Origin: an uncultured Porphyromonadaceae bacterium
GTDB taxonomy: Bacteria; Bacteroidota; Bacteroidia; Bacteroidales; Muribaculaceae
Direction: 5' to 3'
NCBI GenBank assembly: GCA_900548875.1
Contig: URMA01000005.1
Span: 7,853-71,852, forward strand
DNA: 64,000 nt
A program made the position numbers and the translations under genes. This document shows, one piece after another, positions 8,361-16,280 of this stretch (its first letter is position 1; every line of letters begins with the position of its first letter). The notes below the pieces were generated by a model. The model was not told the origin of the DNA, made no database searches, and saw only the letters and a program-made list of their open reading frames with translations.

Positions 8361-9854
8361 ATGAAAACAAACAGACTTTTGTGCATCCTTGTTGCCGGTG
8401 TCGCCGTTTTGGCCGGAGCGCAGACTCCGTCAATGAACCAAATCAAGCGACAAAAGCAGACAACCCAACAGGAGATAAAGGAAACCTCACAGAAAATAAA
8501 TCAAAACAAGAACAAAACCCGAAAGTCACTGAACAGCCTCAACCGAATCACGGCTGACATCAAGGTTCAGGAAAAAACGCTTGTCGACCTCAATCAGCAA
8601 GTGGCGGAAATCAATATAAAGATAGACAAGCTGAACAAGGAAATTGAGGCCAACAACGGGAAACTCAACACTCTGCTTGACCGCTACCTGAACGCCATAC
8701 AGAAAATCAGGAGCCACCGGACATCGGGCAACAAACTGATGTTCCTTTTCTCAGCCGAATCATTCCATCAGGCTTACCGCCGCATGCGCTACCTGAAGGA
8801 ATTTTCCCGCTGGAGAGAGTCACGCACAAAAGAAATCAAGGAACTGCAAAAACAGTTGGAGCAAGAAAAGGCAAAACTTGTGAAACTGCAGGAAGAGAAA
8901 AATGCGGCCATCAGCAAGATAAACCAAACCAAATTGAGTCTTGAAAGCAAACGGACGGAACAGGACCGCATCGTAAAATCGCTGCAGGCTGAAAGTGCGG
9001 AACTGCAACAGGTACTGCGAGAAAAAGAACAGCAGGCACGGGCTCTCGACCAGCAATTGAACAAATTGATTGAAGAAGAAGAACGCAAGGCTGCCGAACG
9101 TGCACGCATCGAAGCGGAGAAGCGCAAGGCTGAAGAAGCGGAACGCGCACGCAAAGCCGAAGAAGCCCGCAAAGCGGAGGAAGAACGAATCCGCATCGAA
9201 CGCGAACAGCAGGAAAAAGAGCTGGAAAAGATTCGTAAGGAACAGGAAAAACAAGCTAAAAAGGACGAAAAGCAACGGCAGGAAGCACTGAAGAAACGCC
9301 AGAAAGAAATTGAAAAGCGTCAGCAGGAACTGAAGAAGCAGGAAGAAAAGCTGGCCGAAGAACGTGCAGAAGCCAAACGCAAGGAAGAGGAACAGAAAAA
9401 GGCAACCTACACGATGGACAACGAAGAGTATAAGCTCTCCGGAAGTTTCGAATCGAACAAGGGCAAGCTTCCATTCCCGGTTACGGGCAACTACCGCATT
9501 GTTCGCCCGTTCGGTCGGCAAAAGCACCCGGAACTGAAATATGTGGAAACCAACAATATGGGTATTGATATCGAAGCCAACCAGGGTGCTATGGCTGTTG
9601 CCATCTTTGACGGAAAAGTTTCAGCCATTTTCAAGCAGCCGGGCTTCAACAACATTGTCATGATTCGCCACGGTAACTATCTGACCGTCTACGCAGGTCT
9701 TGCCACCATCAATGTCAAGACTGGCGACAAAGTGAAGGGAGGCCAAGCCATCGGTACCATCTTCTCGGACATTGAAGACGAAAACCGCACGCTGCTCCAC
9801 TTTGAAATCCGCAAGGAACGGCAGGAACTGAACCCGGAACTCTGGCTAAAATAA
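8361..9854 (+). CDS. EnvC-like murein hydrolase activator with degenerate M23 domain
   Basis: This 497-residue exported protein has a signal peptide at residues 1-20, long coiled coils from about 25 to 340 (the second half an extreme Lys/Glu/Ala/Arg run) and a C-terminal LytM/M23 domain from about 375. Active M23 enzymes bind zinc through HxxxD and HxH. Here the first His is Asn (NMGID), the usual YAHL is YAGL, and HxH reads LLH, so the domain should not hold zinc. This is the signature of EnvC, which activates amidases for septal peptidoglycan splitting. A longer frame begins upstream inside the lipoprotein gene, but the ATG right after that gene's stop gives the signal peptide. Confidence 0.88.
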   Translation: MKTNRLLCILVAGVAVLAGAQTPSMNQIKRQKQTTQQEIKETSQKINQNKNKTRKSLNSLNRITADIKVQEKTLVDLNQQVAEINIKIDKLNKEIEANNGKLNTLLDRYLNAIQKIRSHRTSGNKLMFLFSAESFHQAYRRMRYLKEFSRWRESRTKEIKELQKQLEQEKAKLVKLQEEKNAAISKINQTKLSLESKRTEQDRIVKSLQAESAELQQVLREKEQQARALDQQLNKLIEEEERKAAERARIEAEKRKAEEAERARKAEEARKAEEERIRIEREQQEKELEKIRKEQEKQAKKDEKQRQEALKKRQKEIEKRQQELKKQEEKLAEERAEAKRKEEEQKKATYTMDNEEYKLSGSFESNKGKLPFPVTGNYRIVRPFGRQKHPELKYVETNNMGIDIEANQGAMAVAIFDGKVSAIFKQPGFNNIVMIRHGNYLTVYAGLATINVKTGDKVKGGQAIGTIFSDIEDENRTLLHFEIRKERQELNPELWLK

Positions 9855-9863
9855 TATGCTGAC

Positions 9864-10808
9864 ATGGTAGAAATACGCAGATATACGACTGACGACAAGC
9901 AACAGTGGGACGAATTTGTGGCACTCTCCAAGAATGCCACATTCCTCCACTACCGTGACTATATGGACTATCATTCCGACCGCTTCAACGACCACTCGCT
10001 GATGGCATTCAACGATAAAGGGAAACTGATAGCCCTGCTTCCGGCCAACGCCGACGGCGACACGCTCTATTCCCATCAGGGACTGACGTTCGGCGGCTGG
10101 CTGACACAGGTAAAACACTTTAATGCCAACAACATGCTGGAAATTTTCGACAGCATGTGCGCATATCTGCAAACCAACGGATTCCACACGCTTGTCTACA
10201 AAGCCATTCCTCACATCTACCATAAATATCCGGCAGAAGAAGATCTGTATGCCCTCTTTCGGCATCATGCAACGATAGAGACCTGCAATATATCGACAGT
10301 AGCAATACCTGCAAGCTCATATAATAAATATGGAAATAGTACAAAACTGAATATCAAGAAAGCAGTCCACTCCGGAATGACCATTGAGGAAAGTCATGAG
10401 TTCTCTGAATTTTGGCAACTGCTCACAAAGCATCTAAAATTACGTTATAACGCAACTCCTGTACACTCTTTAGAAGAGATTCAATTACTTCACACCCGCT
10501 TTCCACAAAATATTCGACTGTTTGAAGTGCATTTCCAAAATGAATTGATTGCTGGTTGCGTGTTTTACACTTCTGACAATGTTGCCCACTCACAATACAC
10601 AGCCACGTCTAAAATCGGAATGGAAATGGATGCCGTTGCTTTTCTTCACAACCATTTACTTCATAATGTATTCGCCGATATGCCTTATTATGATTTCGGA
10701 ACCTCTAATGAAAACAACGGATTAATTTTAAATAAAGGCTTGATAAGCCAAAAAGAAGGTTTGGGCGGCAGAGGAATAGCCTACGTCATCTATAAAATCC
10801 AACTATAA
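9864..10808 (+). CDS. GNAT/FemAB-like acyltransferase
   Basis: This 314-residue soluble protein begins MVEIRRYTTDDKQQWDEFV, the start of many Bacteroidales GNAT-fold proteins. It has a second GNAT-like half around residues 165-300 (KLNIKKAVHSGMTIEE, AGCVFYTSDNVAHSQY, DFGTSNENNG), as in FemAB or BioF2-like transferases that act on cell-surface sugars or peptides. The substrate is unknown. It lies between the EnvC-like gene and a flippase gene with gaps of under 10 bases, so a role in surface polysaccharide assembly is inferred. The second half (from about 10290) is visibly more AT-rich than the first, which suggests recombination. Confidence 0.7.
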   Translation: MVEIRRYTTDDKQQWDEFVALSKNATFLHYRDYMDYHSDRFNDHSLMAFNDKGKLIALLPANADGDTLYSHQGLTFGGWLTQVKHFNANNMLEIFDSMCAYLQTNGFHTLVYKAIPHIYHKYPAEEDLYALFRHHATIETCNISTVAIPASSYNKYGNSTKLNIKKAVHSGMTIEESHEFSEFWQLLTKHLKLRYNATPVHSLEEIQLLHTRFPQNIRLFEVHFQNELIAGCVFYTSDNVAHSQYTATSKIGMEMDAVAFLHNHLLHNVFADMPYYDFGTSNENNGLILNKGLISQKEGLGGRGIAYVIYKIQL

Positions 10809-10811
10809 ATA

Positions 10812-12245
10812 GTGAGCAACAGGACGAACATATCACGGACCATTGTCAAGGCTATGGGTATTTTCGGAGGAGCACAGGTAATTTCCATTCTCTGCTCTAT
10901 TATCCGCACGAAACTGGTAGCCGTGTGGATAGGTCCTGCCGGAGTCGGTCTGTTCAGTCTGTTCAACAACGCCATCGACATGCTTAGCGCAGCCACGTCG
11001 CTGGGCATCCGCAACAGCAGTGTGCGCGACATGGCCATTGCCCGTCAGTCGGGCAAGGCGAAACTTGTCGGCACAACCATTGCCGTTGTCAAAAAATGGG
11101 CATGGTTTACCAGCATCGGCGGCGCAGTCCTGACCATTGCGCTCGCACCGCTTTTGAGCCGTGTCACATTCGGAACAGACAACCACTCATGGGAATTTGT
11201 TCTGCTGTCGGTTGTTTTGCTGTTCAACGGCCTGACTGGCGGAGAACAGGCGATTCTTCAAGGAAATTCCGCGCTTAAACGGCTTGCCAAGGCATCGGTA
11301 TGGGGTGTGGTGGGAGGTCTCCTCATCTCCATTCCCATGTTCTATTTCTGGCGGGAAGAAAGCATCGTTCCGTCTATCGTTGCATACAGCACGATGGTAC
11401 TGCTGTTCACTCTGTTGTTCCGCCACAAAGACTATACACCGGTTAAAGTATCGGCAAAGGAAGCCTACGACAAAGGCATAGAATTCGTGCGTCTGGGCAT
11501 CTACATGACGGTAAGTCTGTTTGTCACACTGCTTTTTGCCTACATATTCTCCGTCTACCTCAACCACACTTCCGGCACAAAAGAAGTAGGATTCTATCAG
11601 GCAGGTTTTACGCTTGTCAACAAATATGTCGGGCTGATTTTCACCGCCATCGGAATGGAATACTATCCCCGTCTGTCCGGCATCCACAACAGCCGCATGC
11701 GCATTCACGCCTTCGTTTCCCAGGAAATGAACATCGCCATGCTCGTGCTTCTACCCGTCGTGTCGCTGTTTCTTGTGATGCGCGAATGGATTGTCAGTAT
11801 TCTCTATTCTCCGGAATTTCATGTCGTCATCCCCTTTATTTCATTTGCCATTTTAGGGACTGTTTTTCGTGCCTATTCCTGGTGCCTGGCATTCGTCATT
11901 TTAGCCAAAGGGGACGGGAAAACGTATCTGCTGACTGAACTGCTCAGCACCGTTTCCGGATTCATACTGAACATCGTATTCTACCACTACTGGGGGCTCA
12001 CAGGTATCGGCATCTCATACATTCTCTGGTACTTCCTCTATTGCATCATTGTGGGAATACCCTATTTCCGAAAATACGGATTTTCTGTTGCACCCGGAGC
12101 AAATCGTCTTACACTTTTCGCTCTCGTCGCCACGTCGGCAGTTCTGGTATTAATGGAAACCCGCCAAACGGCCATCGCCGTCACACTGACAGCATTGCTG
12201 ACAGCAGCCTGCCTCTACAAGGTATATCAACTGATCAAAAAATAG
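10812..12245 (+). CDS. O-antigen/oligosaccharide flippase (Wzx-like, MOP superfamily)
   Basis: This 477-residue protein has about 12 membrane segments and starts at a GTG just after the preceding stop. The N-terminus (ISRTIVKAMGIFGGAQVISI, then KLVAVWIGPAGVGLFSLFNN) is typical of O-antigen translocases of the polysaccharide-transporter family. It would flip undecaprenyl-linked oligosaccharides across the inner membrane. It is the last gene of the dut-led run; I see no clear terminator after it. The paired acetyltransferase and flippase suggest that a glycan, perhaps for the surface, is modified and exported here. Confidence 0.85.
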   Translation: MSNRTNISRTIVKAMGIFGGAQVISILCSIIRTKLVAVWIGPAGVGLFSLFNNAIDMLSAATSLGIRNSSVRDMAIARQSGKAKLVGTTIAVVKKWAWFTSIGGAVLTIALAPLLSRVTFGTDNHSWEFVLLSVVLLFNGLTGGEQAILQGNSALKRLAKASVWGVVGGLLISIPMFYFWREESIVPSIVAYSTMVLLFTLLFRHKDYTPVKVSAKEAYDKGIEFVRLGIYMTVSLFVTLLFAYIFSVYLNHTSGTKEVGFYQAGFTLVNKYVGLIFTAIGMEYYPRLSGIHNSRMRIHAFVSQEMNIAMLVLLPVVSLFLVMREWIVSILYSPEFHVVIPFISFAILGTVFRAYSWCLAFVILAKGDGKTYLLTELLSTVSGFILNIVFYHYWGLTGIGISYILWYFLYCIIVGIPYFRKYGFSVAPGANRLTLFALVATSAVLVLMETRQTAIAVTLTALLTAACLYKVYQLIKK

Positions 12246-12381
12246 CCACGTTACACTTTTCCGGGAACGATTCATTACAATTTTAATGATTTGTAACCAA
12301 CATTTCACAAAACTTGCTACCGTTTGTTGACTCTCATTCAAAAATATATTTCTAAATTTGTATCCCTTATCACTTTTAGAA

Positions 12382-13434
12382 ATGGCATCAGTAGAAAACG
12401 ATAAAAAACCGCTGCTTGGGCTGACCTTGGAGGAACTGCAAGTGATTGCCGCCGACAATGGCATGCCACGGTTTACGGCAAAACAAATGGCTCAATGGCT
12501 GTACGAAAAACGAATCACAGACATTGACGAGATGACCAACTTGTCGAAAGTCAACCGCGACAAGCTGAAGGCAAACTATTGCGTAGGACGCAAGGCGCCG
12601 GTCAGCGAGATGCGCAGCGTCGACGGAACGGTCAAATATCTGTTTGAAGTGACCGGCGGAAAAATGATTGAAAGCGTCTATATTCCCGACAACGACCGCG
12701 ACAATAACCGTGCAACCCTTTGTGTTTCCTCACAGATGGGCTGCAAGATGAACTGCCAGTTCTGCATGACCGGTAAGCAGGGATACCACGGAAACCTGAC
12801 TGCCAACGAAATCATCAACCAGATTTTCAACATTCCTGAATCGGAATCGCTCACCAACATCGTATATATGGGGATGGGCGAACCGATGGACAATTTAACA
12901 GAAGTGATGAAGTCACTCCGTGTCATGACGGAAAAATGGGGACTGGCATGGAGTCCGAAACGCATTACGGTTTCATCAATCGGAAAACTCGACGAACTGA
13001 AACAACTTGCCGAGCAGACGGATGTTCATATAGCTATCAGTGTGCATTCGCCGTTCCACGAAGAACGTCTCAAACTGATGCCCGTAGAAAAGGCCTACCC
13101 CATCACCAAAGTAATGGAGTTGCTCCGCAACTATGATTTCGCCCACCAACGCCGGCTGTCAGTAGAATATATCATGTGGAGCGGACTGAACGACGACAAC
13201 CGCCATGCCGAAGCCCTCTGCAAACTGCTGAAAGGACTGAAAGCGCGCGTCAACCTGATTCGCTTCCATGCTATTCCGGGCGTTGATCTCAACACTTCGA
13301 ACGAAGAACGAATGGTGGCTTTCCGCGACTATCTGAACGAAAAAGGTGTGCTGTGCACCATCCGCCGTTCGCGCGGCGAAGACATCTTTGCTGCCTGCGG
13401 GATGCTGGCCGGAAAGAAACTGAAGAAAGACTAA
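12382..13434 (+). CDS. rlmN: 23S rRNA (A2503-C2)/tRNA (A37-C2) methyltransferase RlmN
   Basis: This is a 350-residue radical-SAM methyltransferase. The 4Fe-4S cluster motif CKMNCQFC is at residues 121-128. The two conserved cysteines of the ping-pong mechanism are also visible: Cys339 in the C-terminal IFAACGMLAG and Cys114 in ATLCVSSQMG. The MGMGEPMDN motif binds SAM. Start: the ATG giving MASVEND, 21 bases after a -7 box TAAATTTG (12353-12360) with TTG 23 bases upstream of it. The next gene begins 26 bases after the stop and may be co-transcribed. Confidence 0.96.
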   Translation: MASVENDKKPLLGLTLEELQVIAADNGMPRFTAKQMAQWLYEKRITDIDEMTNLSKVNRDKLKANYCVGRKAPVSEMRSVDGTVKYLFEVTGGKMIESVYIPDNDRDNNRATLCVSSQMGCKMNCQFCMTGKQGYHGNLTANEIINQIFNIPESESLTNIVYMGMGEPMDNLTEVMKSLRVMTEKWGLAWSPKRITVSSIGKLDELKQLAEQTDVHIAISVHSPFHEERLKLMPVEKAYPITKVMELLRNYDFAHQRRLSVEYIMWSGLNDDNRHAEALCKLLKGLKARVNLIRFHAIPGVDLNTSNEERMVAFRDYLNEKGVLCTIRRSRGEDIFAACGMLAGKKLKKD

Positions 13435-13460
13435 TCCGATATCAACAAATTAAAGAGCTA

Positions 13461-15863
13461 ATGAATAATACACTTACACGAAAACTTTTTGTGCTGTCGT
13501 TGCTTCTTTCTTTCTACACAGCACTTTTCGCCCAAGAGCCTGACGGTTACTACAAAAGCGCTGAGGGCAAAAACAAACAGGCGCTGCTTGAAGCCTTATG
13601 CGAAATTATTGGCCCCCACACGAACGTAGGCTACAACGGCCTTTGGACTGTTTACAAAACAGCGGACGTGTATCCCGGCACTAACAAAATCTGGGATATG
13701 TATTCCACCGCAACCTTCTATGCCGGACAAGACCAATGTGGAAGCTACTCCGGTGTGGGCGACTGCTACAACCGCGAGCATTCCATGCCCAAAAGTTGGT
13801 TTGACGACCAAAGCCCGATGTATTCCGATGCCTACCATATCTATCCGACTGACGGGAAAGTAAACGGCCAGCGCAGCAACTATCCTTATGGAGAATGTGC
13901 CAATGGAACTTACCTTCAAAGCGGTAGCAATAAAGGAACCGGCAAATTGGGAAAATCCACTTTCCCGGGATATAGCGGAACTGTTTTTGAACCTGCCGAC
14001 GAATATAAGGGCGACTTTGCCCGTACCTACTTCTACATGGCTGCCTGCTACAACGACAGAATAGAAGACTGGCACAGCGAAATGCTTGCAGGAAACAGCT
14101 ATCCATGCTATACGACATGGGCCGTAAACCTGCTGATGAAATGGCACCGACAGGATCCTGTCAGCCAAAAGGAAATAGACCGCAACAACGCCGTTTCCAA
14201 ATTCCAGGGAAACCGCAATCCGTTCATCGACCATCCCGAACTGGCCGAATACATTTGGGGCGACCAAACTTCACAAGGTTGGGTGCCGGGCGGAGTTGTT
14301 GACCCGGTCATTACATCGCCCGTCGACGGCAAGACGTTTGATTTAGGCGTTACTGCAATTGGAAAAACGCTGACAACCACCATCACAGTGAAAGCTCAGG
14401 GGCTGAATGAGGACCTCAATGTCAGCATCTCAGGTACAGGTTTCAGTACCACCACAACAACTATCACAAAAGATGCCGCAATGGCAAGCAACGGAACCAA
14501 TATCACCGTCAGCTACACTACGGCAACACCGGCTACGGCTACCGGAACCCTAACCATTTCCAGCTCGGAAGTCAGCACGACTGTCAACCTGAAAGCACAG
14601 GCTGTTGACGGCATCCCGGCACTCCAGGCTACGAATGTCACTACAAATTCATTTACCGCACACTGGACTGACGTTGACCACGACGGCAGCAACTACAAGC
14701 TTTCCGTATTTCTTGCCGACGGCACCACCCTTCTGCCCGGCTATCCTGTGGAAGTTGCCGCTTCTGCACAGCAATACAACGTGACCGGACTCGACTATAT
14801 GGCTACCTACAAGTATTCATTGTCGAACACTGCCGGTAAGACTTCAAATGTCATCACGGTAACGACGGCCGAACCCGACCGAGTTCTTCAAGCCAATCTT
14901 CCGGAAGGCGAACTGGTATTCTTTGCAGAACCCAACACGGCATCCAATGTTCTGCCTGTTGAAATCTATACGGAATACATCGAGGAAGACATCAATGTCA
15001 CCATTTCCGGGGAATTCCAAATCAGTTCCGACAAGTCGAACTGGACAAAGCAACTGACCGTTGACCGTGACGGCGAACGCATCTATGTACGCATGCCGGC
15101 ATTGGCCGAAGGCATTTATCGCGGCACGCTCAGCGCATCTACGGAAACCGTTGAAGGCTTCACCCTCGACGTTGTCGGCAGCGTTGAAGCGCCACGCACA
15201 TTCATTGAAGATTTTGAAGCCGGTGAACCGTCAAACAACTACAACATGACATCCTACACCGGTAACGCCTGCAAGTGGAAATTCAGCAATGCCGGAATCT
15301 GCGACCGCTCCGGCGACAAATTCAATGGCAACCAGGCAGTCTGCTTCGGCAAAAACGACAATTCATCTATCCAGATGGACGAAAACAAGAACAACGGAGC
15401 CGGAACAGTTACCTTCTTTGCAGCACCCTACGGCAGCGATGATGCGGCAACCGTCGTTCTTTCCTACTCTGTTGACAACGGCAGCAAATGGATTGACCTG
15501 AAAACATTGACCATTGAAAAGAGCAGCACACTGCAAGAATACACCGTCATCGCCCAAATTCTTCAGCCTGTACGCTTCCGCTTGCAGCAAAAGACCGGCG
15601 AACGCATCAATATCGACGATTTCTCCATCAGTGATTTTACTTCATCCGTTGAAAGCATTACAACGACAAGCAACTGGGATGCCTATATCAGCAACGGACA
15701 AGTAAGGATCGAAACCCAATGTCCGGCTGAAATCAGCATCTACACGACCGATGCCAAACTCGTCTACAACCAGACAATCAACGCCAACACAAGCATCTCG
15801 CTTCCGCAAGGCATCTACATTGTCGTAAACGGCAACGACAGCCGTAAAGTTATCGTAAAATAA
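13461..15863 (+). CDS. Secreted endonuclease I (His-Me finger) with T9SS sorting tail
   Basis: This 800-residue protein has a signal peptide (MNNTLTRKLFVLSLLLSF..., cleavage near LFAQ). Residues about 25-275 form an endonuclease I/NucM domain: the His-Me finger motif NREHSMPKSWF is near residue 105, followed by DAYHIYPTDGKVNGQRSNYP. These enzymes cut DNA and RNA non-specifically. After it come an immunoglobulin-like SPD-2/Hydin-type module (about 285-385), an Fn3 module (about 390-470), another beta region, a carbohydrate-binding-like jelly roll (about 585-735), and a T9SS type A sorting domain (ISIYTTDAKLVYNQ ... LPQGIYIVV ... KVIVK). It is therefore predicted to reach the cell surface or medium. 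It ends in a strong terminator. Confidence 0.9.
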   Translation: MNNTLTRKLFVLSLLLSFYTALFAQEPDGYYKSAEGKNKQALLEALCEIIGPHTNVGYNGLWTVYKTADVYPGTNKIWDMYSTATFYAGQDQCGSYSGVGDCYNREHSMPKSWFDDQSPMYSDAYHIYPTDGKVNGQRSNYPYGECANGTYLQSGSNKGTGKLGKSTFPGYSGTVFEPADEYKGDFARTYFYMAACYNDRIEDWHSEMLAGNSYPCYTTWAVNLLMKWHRQDPVSQKEIDRNNAVSKFQGNRNPFIDHPELAEYIWGDQTSQGWVPGGVVDPVITSPVDGKTFDLGVTAIGKTLTTTITVKAQGLNEDLNVSISGTGFSTTTTTITKDAAMASNGTNITVSYTTATPATATGTLTISSSEVSTTVNLKAQAVDGIPALQATNVTTNSFTAHWTDVDHDGSNYKLSVFLADGTTLLPGYPVEVAASAQQYNVTGLDYMATYKYSLSNTAGKTSNVITVTTAEPDRVLQANLPEGELVFFAEPNTASNVLPVEIYTEYIEEDINVTISGEFQISSDKSNWTKQLTVDRDGERIYVRMPALAEGIYRGTLSASTETVEGFTLDVVGSVEAPRTFIEDFEAGEPSNNYNMTSYTGNACKWKFSNAGICDRSGDKFNGNQAVCFGKNDNSSIQMDENKNNGAGTVTFFAAPYGSDDAATVVLSYSVDNGSKWIDLKTLTIEKSSTLQEYTVIAQILQPVRFRLQQKTGERINIDDFSISDFTSSVESITTTSNWDAYISNGQVRIETQCPAEISIYTTDAKLVYNQTINANTSISLPQGIYIVVNGNDSRKVIVK

Positions 15864-15895
15864 TTGAACATAATATTTCAACATTAAGTCGCCAT

Positions 15896-15925
15896 TGCAA
15901 ACAGTTTGCAGTGGCGACTTTTCTT
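15896..15925 (+). terminator. Terminator after the endonuclease gene
   Basis: The long stem AAGTCGCCA...TGGCGACTT, extended by TTGCAAA/TTTGCAG, is followed by TTTTC. It closes the rlmN-endonuclease unit. The remaining roughly 350 bases to the next gene hold a promoter element and a structured leader. Confidence 0.88.
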
Positions 15926-16007
15926 ATATACTCTAACAATTGAATATTAATTGTTACCCATCATCAAATTTTTATAACAATATAGCACATATTTATTAAT
16001 ATTTTGT

Positions 16008-16280
16008 TATATTTGCGAAACATAGGATGTAGCCCAGAATAAAACGTAACATAAACCAAGGTTGAAATTTTATTCTCCTTTTTTGGGATATAGGATATGG
16101 CATAATCAAATCCACCGATTGTTGCTTTGATTAATACAACTTACCTATTTAACTGAATTGCGCACACCTTTTTAAGGTTACTACATTTTGAGAATTTGAC
16201 ATTCTGCAGTCAATTTTTTTTGATTACAGTTTACCATTTTATTGTGAGTATTTAAGATAGTTCAATAAACTTACCCTACT
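16008..16280 (+). promoter_or_regulatory. Promoter element and structured 5' leader of the adhesin-like gene
   Basis: A -7 box TATATTTG is at 16008-16015; no clear TTTG lies 19-21 bases upstream. If it is used, the transcript has an untranslated leader of about 260 bases. This leader holds two clean inverted repeats: AGAATAAAA (16036-16044) with TTTTATTCT (16068-16076), and TAATCAAA (16103-16110) with TTTGATTA (16136-16143). I see no open frame with a ribosome site in it. It does not match a riboswitch I know. Confidence 0.45.

Noticed and set aside
8361..9854. Active M23 endopeptidase
   Set aside because: The zinc ligands are replaced at several places, so it is called an activator-like protein.
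12246..12381. Pho-box-like TGTAACC-N4-TTTCACA upstream of rlmN
   Set aside because: The second unit fits poorly, and a tRNA/rRNA methylase is not an expected target; probably chance.
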